Translations under genes and position numbers: made by a program
Notes under the pieces: generated by a model
Seen by the model: the letters and a program-made list of their open reading frames with translations, nothing else
Database searches by the model: none
Told to the model about the DNA's origin: nothing
Shown here: in pieces, positions 1-8,128 of the stretch
Layout of the letters: every line of letters begins with the position of its first letter
How positions within the stretch are numbered: position 1 is the stretch's first letter
DNA from: Pseudorhodoplanes sinuspersici
GTDB lineage: Bacteria > Pseudomonadota > Alphaproteobacteria > Rhizobiales > Xanthobacteraceae
DNA: 64,000 nt
Reading direction: 5' to 3'
Assembly (NCBI RefSeq): GCF_002119765.1
Contig: NZ_CP021112.1
Span: forward strand, 4,024,501 to 4,088,500

Positions 1-2
1 GC

Positions 3-2327
3 CTCTGGGGCGGAGAAGACTTCCCGTTCGCGACGCGCGCGGAGTTCGTCGAGGCGATCGAGGCGGGCGGCGTCGCCGCGATGGAAGTGCTGGCCCGCGA
101 TCTCAAGGCGCTCGGCCTCTATGCGGCGCGGTCGCTTTCCTACGAGGGCGTCGAGTACGAACTGGTCGAGCACCGTCTGAGCGATGAGCAGATCCGCATC
201 TACGATGAATATGCGGGTGCCTTCTCGATCATTCATAACAACCTCGATGCCGCGATGCGCGCGGCGAACGTCACCGGCGAGACCGGCACGCTGAACGCGC
301 AGGCCAAGTCCGCCGCGCGCTCCGCTTTCGAGAGCGCCAAGCAGCGCTTCTTCAACCATCTCATCACGGCGATGAAGACGCCGACGCTGATCGCGTCCGT
401 CGAGCGTGACCTGAAGGCGGGTCATGCCGCGGTGATCCAGATCGTCTCGACCGGCGAGGCGCTGATGGAACGCCGGCTTGCCGAAATCCCGACCGAGGAA
501 TGGGGCGACGTGCAGGTCGACATCACCCCGCGGGAATACGTGCTCGATTATCTGGCGCACAGTTTCCCGACCCAGCTCTACGAGCCGTTCACGGACAGCG
601 AAGGAAACTTGTCGTCACGGCCAGTCTATCGCGACGGCCAGCCGGTGCAGAGCCGGGACGCAGTCGCACGCCGGGATCGCTTGATCGAGAAGCTCGCGTC
701 ATTGTCCCCCGTGCATGGCGCGCTCGACCAGATCGTGCAGCGCTTCGGCACGGACATGGTGGCGGAGGTCACGGGCCGCTCGCGCCGCATTATCCGCAAG
801 ACTGGATCGGACCGGATCGACCGCCTCGTCGTCGAGAACCGTGCCGGCTCCGCGAACCTCGCCGAGACGCAGGCGTTCATGGATGACGTCAAGCGTATTC
901 TGGCGTTCTCGGAAGCTGGCGGCACGGGACGCAGCTATCACGCCGAACTGTCGGTCCGGAACCGGCGGCTGCGCATACATTATCTTTTGGAGGCCGGGTG
1001 GAAGGCCGACGCGGCGATTCAGGGGCTGGGCCGTACCAATCGCACCAATCAGGCGCAGCCGCCGCTGTTCCGGCCGATCGCCACCAACGTGAAGGCGGAA
1101 AAGCGCTTCCTCTCGACCATCGCGCGGCGCCTCGACACGCTCGGGGCCATCACCAAGGGGCAGCGCCAGACCGGCGGGCAGGGCCTGTTCCGCCCCGAGG
1201 ACAACCTCGAGAGTCACTATGCGCGCGACGCCTTGCGTCAGCTCTATCTCCTTCTGGTCATGGGCAAGGTCGAAAGCTGCTCGCTTCAGACCTTTGAGGA
1301 TGCCACGGGACTGAAGCTGACCGACGCGAACGGCATCAAGGACGAACTCCCGCCGATCACGACGTTCCTCAACCGTCTGCTGGCGCTGACCATCGACCTG
1401 CAAAACATCCTGTTCGTCGCCTTCGAGCAGTTGCTGACCGCACGGGTCGAGGGCGCGATCGCGTCCGGCACCTATGATGTTGGCCTGGAGACGCTGACGG
1501 CCGAGAGCTTCACCGTCACGGATCGGCAGACCATCTATACGCATCCCAACACCGCGGCCGAAACGCGATTGCTGACGATCACGCAACGCCAGCGCAACCG
1601 GCCGGTTACGCTCGACGAGGCGTTGGAGCATCTCTCCGATCCGCGCGCCTTGCTGCTGGTCAACACGCAATCCGGCCGCGCCGCCGTGCAGGCGCCGGCG
1701 CGCAGCGTCATGCTCGATGACGGCCAGGTCGAACGTCGCGTGCGCCTGATCCGGCCCATGGAGCACCCGGTCATCGCGCTTGCGACCATGCCACAGACCC
1801 ATTGGCGTGAGGCGGATCGTGAGAGCTTCGCGCGCGTCTGGTCGGCCGAACTGGCCGACGTGCCGGCGTTCACCGACAGCGAGATTCACATTGTCGCCGG
1901 TCTCCTGCTGCCGATCTGGAAGCGGCTGCCGAATGAATCGACACGCGTCTATCGGCTCCAGACCGATGATGGAGAACGCATCATCGGCCGCAAGGTGTCA
2001 CCGGCCTGGGTTGCCAGTGCGACCGCGATCGGCGCCTCGACGCTGACGCCCGATGCAGCGCATTCGGCTCTGCTCGACGGCAAGACCATCCTCGATCTCG
2101 CTGAAGGCCTTCAGCTTCGCCGTGTCCGCGTCATGGGCGCGAACCGCATCGAACTGACCGGGTTCGCCGGTGCCATGCGCGAGCGGCTCACGGCCTACGG
2201 CCTGTTCCACGAGATCATCTCGTGGAAGCTGCGCATGTTCGTGCCGACCGATGCCGCCGGTGTGGATGTCCTGCGCAAAGTGCTCGACCGATATCCGGTT
2301 GCGCGCGTTGCCGAGCGCGTGGCCTGA
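3..2327 (+). CDS. Strawberry-notch-like helicase, C-terminal part (start outside window)
   Basis: The reading frame is open from the first bases of the window, so this is the 3' part of a larger gene. At least 774 residues are visible. The protein resembles the C-terminal helicase half of Strawberry-notch family NTPases, which on ICEs and plasmids are often fused to a methylase-like N-terminus. Visible marks are an arginine-rich segment with QGLGRTNRTNQAQPP (motif VI-like, around base 1020) and a preceding AGTGRSYHAEL-type region. It would act on DNA in the cytoplasm; its role in the element is unknown. It is followed two bases later by the Toprim gene, so the two are probably co-transcribed. 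The ATG at 81 is internal. The family call rests on the C-terminal sequence only, since the Walker motifs are off-window. Confidence 0.75.
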   Translation, partial: LWGGEDFPFATRAEFVEAIEAGGVAAMEVLARDLKALGLYAARSLSYEGVEYELVEHRLSDEQIRIYDEYAGAFSIIHNNLDAAMRAANVTGETGTLNAQAKSAARSAFESAKQRFFNHLITAMKTPTLIASVERDLKAGHAAVIQIVSTGEALMERRLAEIPTEEWGDVQVDITPREYVLDYLAHSFPTQLYEPFTDSEGNLSSRPVYRDGQPVQSRDAVARRDRLIEKLASLSPVHGALDQIVQRFGTDMVAEVTGRSRRIIRKTGSDRIDRLVVENRAGSANLAETQAFMDDVKRILAFSEAGGTGRSYHAELSVRNRRLRIHYLLEAGWKADAAIQGLGRTNRTNQAQPPLFRPIATNVKAEKRFLSTIARRLDTLGAITKGQRQTGGQGLFRPEDNLESHYARDALRQLYLLLVMGKVESCSLQTFEDATGLKLTDANGIKDELPPITTFLNRLLALTIDLQNILFVAFEQLLTARVEGAIASGTYDVGLETLTAESFTVTDRQTIYTHPNTAAETRLLTITQRQRNRPVTLDEALEHLSDPRALLLVNTQSGRAAVQAPARSVMLDDGQVERRVRLIRPMEHPVIALATMPQTHWREADRESFARVWSAELADVPAFTDSEIHIVAGLLLPIWKRLPNESTRVYRLQTDDGERIIGRKVSPAWVASATAIGASTLTPDAAHSALLDGKTILDLAEGLQLRRVRVMGANRIELTGFAGAMRERLTAYGLFHEIISWKLRMFVPTDAAGVDVLRKVLDRYPVARVAERVA

Positions 2328-2329
2328 TC

Positions 2330-3379
2330 ATGCCGGGACATGCGGCCGAACTGGCACGCCGTCTCGCGCGCGAGGCCGAGGCGGTGTGCCGGCACTATCT
2401 CTCCAGTGGTCGCCGCGAAGGCCGCTACTGGATGGTCGGCGACGTCAACAACACGCCCGGGCGCTCGATGTTCGTGCGCCTCAGCGGCCCTGAATCCGGC
2501 AAGGGCGCTGCCGGCAAGTGGACCGACGCCGCGACCGGCGAGCATGGCGACCTGCTCGATATCATCGGCGCGACTTGCGCGCTCGACGACTTCCGCGACA
2601 TCGAGACGGAAGCAAGGCGCTTCCTGAGCTTTCCGCGACCGCAACATGAACTCGCGTTGAAGCGGCGTCTGACACCAGCTCCGGTCGGATCGCCGGAATC
2701 CGCCCGGCGCCTGTTTGCCATGTCGCACCCGATTCCGCGCACACTCGTGGAAACGTACTTGCGCAATCGTGGCATCACGGCTTTGCCCGAAACCGGAAAT
2801 CTCCGTTTCCACCCACGCTGCTATTATCGTCCCGATCGCGACATGCCGACCGAGACCTGGCCGGCGATGATCGCCGCCGTTACCGATCTCGACGGCCGTA
2901 TCACCGGCGCGCACCGGACCTGGCTCGATCCGAACGGCTTCGACCCCACCACGCTCGGCAAGGCGCCGATCGACTCGCCGCGGCGCGCGATGGGCCATCT
3001 GCTCGGCAACGCGGTGCGCTTCGGTGTGGTGCGCGACGTTGCGGCCGCGGGCGAAGGCATCGAAACCATGCTGTCGCTTCGCTGCGTCCTGCCCGACATG
3101 CCGATGATGGCCGGGCTCTCGGCCGCTCATCTCGCCGCCATTGTATTTCCGGCGACGCTGCGCCGGCTCTATATCGTGCGCGACAACGATCCGGCAGGCG
3201 ACGGCGCGATGGCCATTCTCTTCGACCGTGCCCACGCGGCACGAATCGACGCGGTGGTCTTGTCGCCCCACGGTGACGACTTCAACGCCGATCTGCGCCG
3301 CTTCGGCACCGATGCGCTACGGATGGCCGTGCGGGTTCAACTCGTGCCGGAGGACGTCGCACGCTTCATGCGTCTGTGA
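2330..3379 (+). CDS. Toprim domain protein (DUF7146-like)
   Basis: Protein of 349 residues. The ATG at 2330 lies two bases after the helicase stop (TGATCATG), which favours it over an upstream in-frame ATG inside the previous gene. The N-terminal half (HYLSSGRREGRYWMVGDVNN, GEHGDLLDII) resembles the primase-like N-terminal region of mobile-element Toprim proteins. The C-terminal half carries Toprim signatures: a glutamate in AAGEGIETMLS and the DxD-like YIVRDNDPAGDGA. Toprim proteins of this type are linked to primase or nicking chemistry, but no activity is shown for this subfamily. It is probably co-expressed with the helicase. DNA processing during ICE replication or transfer is an inference. 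Confidence 0.8.
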   Translation: MPGHAAELARRLAREAEAVCRHYLSSGRREGRYWMVGDVNNTPGRSMFVRLSGPESGKGAAGKWTDAATGEHGDLLDIIGATCALDDFRDIETEARRFLSFPRPQHELALKRRLTPAPVGSPESARRLFAMSHPIPRTLVETYLRNRGITALPETGNLRFHPRCYYRPDRDMPTETWPAMIAAVTDLDGRITGAHRTWLDPNGFDPTTLGKAPIDSPRRAMGHLLGNAVRFGVVRDVAAAGEGIETMLSLRCVLPDMPMMAGLSAAHLAAIVFPATLRRLYIVRDNDPAGDGAMAILFDRAHAARIDAVVLSPHGDDFNADLRRFGTDALRMAVRVQLVPEDVARFMRL

Positions 3380-3516
3380 GATGTGGCCGGAACGGGTGAC
3401 CGGCGCGTTGCCGCTGTGTCGGTGTGTGAAGGCGCTTCCGTCGGAGAGGGCCGGGCCACGGCCTTCTTGCGAGGGCGACCGTGCGGCAAGCGGCCCGGGC
3501 CGGCAATGGCTGCGGC

Positions 3517-3676
3517 CGGCTATTTTCCGCCGGCGCTACGCGCCTTTGCATCGCGAAGCAAAATAGCCGTCCTCCGCCATCCTCCGCTTCGCTCCGGCCG
3601 CTGCGCCTCGCGCTGCGGTGCAGGTCCGGTCCGCCCGCCGCCCTGTGTCGCCATGAAGGCCGCGATGGGCGCGGCC
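3517..3676 (+). other. Structured leader A upstream of DUF2493 gene
   Basis: The stretch 3380-3699 has no convincing gene. It holds a perfect 10-bp inverted repeat CGGCTATTTT / AAAATAGCCG (3517-3526 and 3560-3569) enclosing a 33-nt GC-rich loop that can itself pair. After a GC-rich segment containing CCATCCTCCGCTTCGCTCC comes a second hairpin, GGCCGCG-ATGGG-CGCGGCC (3658-3676). Both end shortly before the DUF2493 start codon. The same order with different stem sequences occurs at 5659-5806 before a DUF736 gene. It could be a structured 5' UTR, a protein-binding DNA site or a mobile cassette end. Confidence 0.55.
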
Positions 3677-3699
3677 GATCCGACAGAAGGAAGCACCTC

Positions 3700-4635
3700 A
3701 TGACGACCGACTATGACGACACCGGCTACGAGTCGCACGCCGCATCCGCCACCGACACCATCCTCACCGAACTGCAACTGCATGGCTATCGCCCCTTCCA
3801 GGACGAGCCCGATCCCAGACCGCTCCCCGAAGCGCGTAATGTCGCCGGTGCCGTCGCCGACATCTTCGATGCGCTCGTGGCAACCCTGACCGACACTCGC
3901 CTCGAACCGGACCTCGAAGACTTTCTGTGGTCGACCGTCAACCTCTTCCATCGCGCCAATGGCCGGATCGAGCGCCAGCTCGACGACAACGAGCAGGCGC
4001 AGCGGCGCTGCCAGCGTGAACAGGACGGCTCCGAGATCCGCTCCGTCGAACTGGAGCGCCTCACGGCCGAGGGCATGACGCTGGTCGAACGGCGCAACGT
4101 GATGGAGTTCTTCCGCGATCAGGCCGCGGAGCACTTCGCGCGCCACACCGGATCGCATTGGCATCCGCGCAACGGATCGATGGTCAACCATCGCACCTTG
4201 ACCGCGGCGATGATCGATAGCCGCGACTTCATCGCAGCCAAGCGCCGGGCCGAAACCGAAGTGATGCTACCGGCCGGTCCGAAGATCGCCTTCACGGGCG
4301 GGCTCGACTTCAACGATCACCGCCTGATCTGGGATCGTCTCGATCAGGTCCGCGCCAAGCACCCCGACATGGTGCTGCTGCACGGCGGATCGCCGAAGGG
4401 CGCCGAACGCATCGCCGCCCGCTGGGCAGATCACCGCAAGGTGCCGCAGATCGCATTCAAGCCCGACTGGACGAAGCACGCCAAGGCTGCGCCGTTCAAG
4501 CGCAACGACGCGATGCTCGAAGCGTTGCCGATCGGCGTCCTGGTCGCACCGGGCTCGGGCATCCAGGAAAACCTAGCCGACAAGGCGCGCCGGTTCGGCA
4601 TTCCGGTCTGGAAACTCGGAAAGAGCGGCGCGTGA
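3700..4635 (+). CDS. DUF2493 domain protein
   Basis: Protein of 311 residues. The C-terminal third (from PKIAFTGGLDFNDHRLIWDRL, about residue 190) is the DUF2493 domain, a Rossmann-like fold of the SLOG/YAcAr group, with the nucleotide-type loop LLHGGSPKGAERIAARWA. The N-terminal two thirds (NVAGAVADIFDALVATLTDT and the RQLDDNEQAQRR helix) is the helical extension usual in alphaproteobacterial ICE and plasmid versions. The ATG at 3700 follows an AGAAGGAAG purine tract. SLOG-related domains are thought to bind nucleotide-derived ligands, but the role of this family is not established. It is preceded by structured leader A. Confidence 0.85.
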   Translation: MTTDYDDTGYESHAASATDTILTELQLHGYRPFQDEPDPRPLPEARNVAGAVADIFDALVATLTDTRLEPDLEDFLWSTVNLFHRANGRIERQLDDNEQAQRRCQREQDGSEIRSVELERLTAEGMTLVERRNVMEFFRDQAAEHFARHTGSHWHPRNGSMVNHRTLTAAMIDSRDFIAAKRRAETEVMLPAGPKIAFTGGLDFNDHRLIWDRLDQVRAKHPDMVLLHGGSPKGAERIAARWADHRKVPQIAFKPDWTKHAKAAPFKRNDAMLEALPIGVLVAPGSGIQENLADKARRFGIPVWKLGKSGA

Positions 4636-4812
4636 GCGCCGCCGCTTCAATCGCAGGGACTCTCGCGCTCGCGAAACGCATGTCGCGACGAAACATGGCG
4701 ATGGAGCCGATCCATTGCTGTCGTTTCGCGCGAATTCTGCTATTCTGCCGACCGCGCCGTGGAGGTGGTGGAAGGCGCAACCCATGTCATTGTTGTCACG
4801 GGAGGATCCACC

Positions 4813-5256
4813 ATGCTCGCACTCGGCATCGTCCTCAACATCATCGGCCTCGGCTTCTTCTGCTGGGTGCTGTTCACGCTCGCGATCTACGCGCTGCCGT
4901 TCTTCGTCGGCATGACGGCTGGCCCTTACGCACACGGCGTAGGCGCAGGCCCGTTTGGCGCAATCGTTCTTGGCCTAGTCGCGGCTGCCTTCACACTTGT
5001 CATCGGCCAGACGATCTTTTCGATCGTCCGCACGCCCTTTCTGCGGATCGCGGTCGCACTGATGTTCGCGGTGCCGGCTGCGCTTGCCGGCTATTATGCA
5101 ACGTTTGGGCTCTCCGGCCTCACCATGACGTCCGATCTCTGGCGGCAAGTCTTCGCCGTAATCGGCGCGATCGTGATCGGCGTGACGGCCTGGACGCGGC
5201 TTGCGGCATCTCCCCCAGACGGCTCCAGCGGGCATGGAAGACCGGCACTGTCGTAG
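4813..5256 (+). CDS. Small multi-pass membrane protein, unknown function
   Basis: Protein of 147 residues with four hydrophobic segments: about residues 3-30 (LALGIVLNIIGLGFFCWVLF), 45-68, 75-95 and 110-128. It belongs to the inner membrane. The ATG at 4813 has a good Shine-Dalgarno (GGAGG at 4801-4805, spacing 7); the in-frame upstream ATG at 4759 would add an unlikely leader. I do not recognise the family. Small hydrophobic proteins of this kind recur beside DUF2493 and DUF736 genes on ICEs, but no role can be given. A polar tail (SPPDGSSGHGRPALS) ends the protein. Confidence 0.65.
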   Translation: MLALGIVLNIIGLGFFCWVLFTLAIYALPFFVGMTAGPYAHGVGAGPFGAIVLGLVAAAFTLVIGQTIFSIVRTPFLRIAVALMFAVPAALAGYYATFGLSGLTMTSDLWRQVFAVIGAIVIGVTAWTRLAASPPDGSSGHGRPALS

Positions 5257-5658
5257 TCCGGCGACGCCGCTACCTGATGAGTCGAGTGCTGCGCCGTGTC
5301 GCTCAGTGAGGGTACTGATCGGAGCAAAGCCGAAGCAGGGTGCTTTCAGGCCTGACGTGACAGTGAGTGTGCGGCCGGCGGATCGCTTGTCGCCGCGGCG
5401 CGCCGGGCTCCGGCGGACTGATGTTGCGATGGCCGGGCGTTCTTTGCCGCCGCGTGTCTTGGGGAATGCGAGACGTCGCCTGCAGCAGGGCAGAGCGATT
5501 TCAGCATCGGCGCGCGCGTGGTCTCGTGGTGGTGACGTTCGCTGGCTTCTCCTTGCACTATTCCTGTTTCGAGCAGCGCGTCCATTCGGGTCTCTACGAT
5601 GGCCAGACCTGGCCGGACAACGGCTGCGCCTCGCTCGACTAGCCGCAATGCCGGCATT
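5257..5658. other. Intergenic stretch with no supported gene
   Basis: About 400 bases between the membrane protein and leader B. It is GC-rich and contains a 91-codon open frame (5367-5642) with no recognisable domain, no clear ribosome site and a composition typical of chance frames. I see no promoter or terminator I would defend. Confidence 0.4.
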
Positions 5659-5806
5659 CAACTTTCTTCCCCTGGGCTTCGCCCATTCCTCGCGAGACAA
5701 GAAAGTTGCCTGCCTGGCATCCTCCGCTGCGCTTCGGTCCTTTCGGATGCGGCGTCGATCGTCTCCGGCCTGTCGGTCGCCATCGAGACCGCGATGGTCG
5801 CGGCTC
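5659..5806 (+). other. Structured leader B upstream of DUF736 gene
   Basis: A perfect 10-bp inverted repeat CAACTTTCTT / AAGAAAGTTG (5659-5668 and 5699-5708) encloses a 30-nt loop containing the small hairpin TGGGC-TTC-GCCCA. It is followed by GGCATCCTCCGCTGCGCTTC and then a second hairpin, GAG(A)CCGCG-ATGGT-CGCGGCTC (5785-5806, one bulged A). The Shine-Dalgarno AGGAG and the ATG of the DUF736 gene follow. Stem lengths, order, the CATCCTCCGCT box and the ATGG loop match leader A, while the first stem sequence is entirely different. Confidence 0.55.
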
Positions 5807-5832
5807 GGCAACAGAAAGCAAGGAGAACTATC

Positions 5833-6156
5833 ATGGCGAACATCGGCACCTTCACCAAGACCGAGCAGGGCTTCGTCGGCGAAATCGTCACGCTCAGCTT
5901 CCAGGCAAAGAACGTCCGCATGGTCCCGGAGAGCAACGGCACCAACGAGAACGCCCCGAGCCACCGCGTCTATGTCGGCCGCGCCGAGATCGGCGCCGCC
6001 TGGGCCAAGCGGTCCACCGAGGGCCGCAACTACCTGTCGGTCAAGCTCGACGACCCGAGCTTCAACGCGCCGATCTACGCGAACCTCTTCGACGACGAAG
6101 ACGGCGAGAGCTACACGCTCATCTGGTCGCGCGGCCGCAAGGCCAACGCCGACTGA
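5833..6156 (+). CDS. DUF736 family protein (copy 1)
   Basis: Protein of 107 residues, the usual size of DUF736. Family features are the start MANIGTFTKTEQGFVGEI, the NENAPSHRVYVGR stretch, the EIGAAWAKRS segment and the C-terminal LIWSRGRK. The ATG at 5833 has AAGGAGAA upstream. DUF736 genes are near-universal on alphaproteobacterial ICEs and conjugative plasmids. The protein is small, soluble and of unknown function; single-stranded DNA binding has been suggested only by context. A hairpin with an 11-bp stem lies directly downstream. A diverged second copy is at 10869-11204. Confidence 0.92.
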   Translation: MANIGTFTKTEQGFVGEIVTLSFQAKNVRMVPESNGTNENAPSHRVYVGRAEIGAAWAKRSTEGRNYLSVKLDDPSFNAPIYANLFDDEDGESYTLIWSRGRKANAD

Positions 6157-6170
6157 GCCAGCCTTCCGAC

Positions 6171-6197
6171 ACCCCGCCCGGACCGCCGGGCGGGGTT
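6171..6197 (+). terminator. Hairpin terminator after DUF736
   Basis: An 11-bp GC-rich stem, ACCCCGCCCGG / CCGGGCGGGGT, with a 4-nt loop (ACCG) begins 14 bases after the DUF736 stop. The T run after it is short (TTC), so it may be a weak intrinsic terminator. Confidence 0.6.
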
Positions 6198-6322
6198 CTG
6201 GCATGGCGTCGCGACGCCTCGCTCAGGCCGCCGGGCCCCGACATCGGCCCGGGGGGTGGGCGTCGACGCTCAACCAGACGCTCGGATTCCACGTGCATTA
6301 AACTCGCCAGCCCGACGAATCC

Positions 6323-6349
6323 CTAGTATACTGGGTGGCAGTATATTAG
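6323..6349. promoter_or_regulatory. Palindromic operator upstream of XRE gene
   Basis: CTAGTATACTG (6323-6333) and CAGTATATTAG (6339-6349) form an inverted repeat, 10 of 11 positions symmetric, separated by GGTGG. It is AT-rich in a GC-rich setting and lies 22 bases before the XRE start codon. An autoregulatory operator, comparable to QseC sites of the Mesorhizobium symbiosis ICE, is the simplest reading. Confidence 0.6.
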
Positions 6350-6370
6350 TGATCCGGCGACGTCTCCCGC

Positions 6371-6583
6371 ATGCGATTGCGCGAGACCGTGGCCAGAAAT
6401 TTGCGCCGGCTGCGGCAGGCTAAAGGTCTGTCGCAGGAGGAGCTTGCCGATCGTGCAGACATCAATCGCAACTATGTCGGAATGCTCGAACGCGAACAGC
6501 ATGCGGCAACGATCGACATGCTGGAAAAACTCGCCGACGTCCTTGAAACGGATCCCGTGGAGTTCTTCCGGCGCGGAGCGTGA
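6371..6583 (+). CDS. XRE-family helix-turn-helix regulator (QseC-like by position)
   Basis: A 70-residue protein that is almost only a Cro/C1-type HTH: ARNLRRLRQAKGLSQEELAD, then the recognition region RADINRNYVGMLEREQHAAT and the typical ending DMLEKLADVLETDPVEFF. It has no sensor domain, so it probably acts as a simple dimeric repressor or activator. A palindrome at 6323-6349 immediately upstream is its likely operator. In ICEMlSymR7A a small XRE protein, QseC, controls expression of the antiactivator QseM. Here the next gene downstream is a stand-alone DUF2285 protein, so the arrangement is analogous. The QseC assignment is inference from order and size. Confidence 0.88.
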   Translation: MRLRETVARNLRRLRQAKGLSQEELADRADINRNYVGMLEREQHAATIDMLEKLADVLETDPVEFFRRGA

Positions 6584-6747
6584 GGTCGGGTGCGACCCAG
6601 GTCCGCATTATAAAATACGCGGTCTGCTGGGCGAGCATGGCTCGATATCATTCGGCGATAGCGTAATGCCGCCTACGTGATGCCAGCGCGAAATCAATTC
6701 CGGTTGGCTAATTTCTGGTAAATAAGGATGAGCGCACGAGTAAACCT

Positions 6748-7011
6748 GTGACCATTACCCCCTTCGAAGACTGTCCTCCGCAGCTTGATCGCGTCAGTTC
6801 CTATGACGAGAAACATCTGGCGAGCTACATCCGGCTGCTGGATGCCGAGGCCGAAGGCGCGGATTGGCGCGAGGCCGTCTCGATCATTTTCGGCCTCGAT
6901 CCCAACAAGCATCCGGAGCGCGCCAAGCTCGTGCACGATAGTCATCTCGCACGCGCACACTGGATGAGAGATAAAGGCTATCGGAATCTCCTCGAACCGC
7001 GCATGCAATAG
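6748..7011 (+). CDS. DUF2285 protein, candidate QseM-like antiactivator
   Basis: An 87-residue protein starting at GTG 6748; a nearby ATG at 6729 is out of frame. The core SYDEKHLASYIRLLDAEAEG, ADWREAVSIIFGLDP and RAHWMRDKGYRNLL is the DUF2285 fold, a variant helix-turn-helix domain. In the Mesorhizobium symbiosis ICE a small DUF2285 protein, QseM, binds the activators TraR and FseA and blocks transfer. This gene sits between an XRE regulator and the FseA-like gene, which fits that role. Family membership follows from sequence. Antiactivation is inferred; the protein could instead be a DNA-binding DUF2285 regulator. Confidence 0.8.
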   Translation: MTITPFEDCPPQLDRVSSYDEKHLASYIRLLDAEAEGADWREAVSIIFGLDPNKHPERAKLVHDSHLARAHWMRDKGYRNLLEPRMQ

Positions 7012-7151
7012 CCCTCGCGTGCAGCGCACGCCGAGGTCAAACCCGACGCTATCGCGTCATTCAATCTTAATATCTAGCTGACGTTGCAATCCTCTCAATA
7101 CTCAACGATTGCGATCCGTACCAAGGATCAGTCGATGGGAGGGTAGTAATC

Positions 7152-7971
7152 ATGCCACCTGCGTCCGACTGGCGATCTGCGAGCACCGCCGAAAAACTCA
7201 TGAGCCTCGATCGCCCGCAATTCGCCGCCGAGTTCCTCCGCCGCAATCACGACTACAGCGAAGATTACCGCGTCACACAGGATCAGATCGCGTCAGGCGT
7301 CGTCGAGCATGCCGCCGGAATGGACAGGCTCGCACGACGTTGGGGTTTGAGTTTTCGCGCATGCCCCGGACATCGCTGCCTGGAACTCGCCTTCCATATG
7401 GCGACCAGAACGTTCGCCATCCGCTGTTATTATTGCTCCCGCGCCTGAGACCTTCATCGCGGCGCGAACCATCCGTCTCGAAGATCTCTCGCCGATCCTG
7501 GCGAGCGTGACGACCGGCGATGGCCGTCATCTTCTCCTCGCTGACGCCGACGGCTATCATCAGGTCTGGTTCGTCGGCGGTCATCATGCGCGCGGCAGCA
7601 GTTTCATCATCCCCCGCGATGACGACCGCGCCGCGCGCATGCATGCCATTCAGCGTTTCGAGCGACGCCTGGCCGGCGAGCGGTCCGGTCCCCTGATGCG
7701 CAGCTTGCAGCTCTCGGTGCATCAGCGCAGCAGGTTCACGCTCCAACTCCGCGCGCTCGATGGTGTTCGGGATGGCGCGTCGCGTCGTGAGATCGCAGCG
7801 GTCCTTCTCGATCCGCAAGCGCGCGATATCCCCGCCATCGAATGGACTAACGCAGCACTGCGCAAGCGCATCAACCGCATCATCGCGCGCGCCACGCTTA
7901 TGACAAACGGCGGCTATCTCGCGCTACTGCGCGGCGACGCCAAACGTGCGAGGCGCTTCCGCCGGCGCTAG
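7152..7971 (+). CDS. fseA: FseA-like DUF6499-DUF2285 excision activator, joined by +1 frameshift
   Basis: Two frames make one protein. The first starts at ATG 7152 (GGGAGGG upstream) and gives a DUF6499-like segment (DWRSAS, FAAEFLRRNHDYSEDY, RLARRWGLSF). Read on in that frame it ends at TGA 7446-7448. Shifting +1 at TTT-C (7353-7356) continues as AHAPDIAAWNSPSIWRPERS and then a full DUF2285 region (DGRHLLLADADGYHQVWFVG, DIPAIEWTNAALRKRINRII) to 7971. The fused product is about 272 residues. In ICEMlSymR7A msi172 and msi171 are joined the same way by programmed +1 frameshifting to form FseA, which activates the excisionase gene. The next gene here is an excisionase-like HTH. A decay mutation is the alternative, but the frames join exactly in the conserved linker. 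Confidence 0.82.
7350..7358 (+). promoter_or_regulatory. Candidate +1 ribosomal frameshift site
   Basis: In the first frame the codons are AGT TTT CGC. A tRNA-Phe on TTT (7353-7355) can re-pair one base forward on TTC (7354-7356), its better cognate, after which GCG CAT GCC CCG is read. The join gives RRWGLSF-AHAPDIAAW, a natural sequence for the family. Slippage of the U-UUC kind is a known +1 mechanism. Confidence 0.65.
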
Positions 7972-8019
7972 CCGCGACCGCCCCGCCGAGCTCTCGGGCG
8001 CCAAACGAAGGGGACACTT

Positions 8020-8033
8020 CAGGAGGCCTCCTG
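8020..8033. promoter_or_regulatory. Perfect palindrome upstream of excisionase-like gene
   Basis: CAGGAGGCCTCCTG is a perfect 14-bp palindrome, 49 bases after the FseA-like stop and about 95 bases before the excisionase-like start. In the Mesorhizobium system FseA activates the excisionase promoter, so this is a candidate activator site. The role is inferred from position only. Confidence 0.35.
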
Positions 8034-8128
8034 GGGCGGGTCTCCCCCACGACGCCGATCTTCCGTCACGCTTGCCTCCGATCCGTTGCCTTGTCCGGCA
8101 GCGGCCGCCAATGACCCGGAGGCTCATC

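Noticed and set aside
5367-5642. 91-codon frame between the membrane-protein gene and leader B
   Set aside because: No domain, no clear Shine-Dalgarno and chance-like composition; kept only as part of a gene-free stretch.
7152-7971. Frameshift pseudogene
   Set aside because: The two frames join at a plausible slippery codon with no lost residues, and the same split is known in the ICEMlSymR7A homologue; decay remains a lower-ranked alternative.
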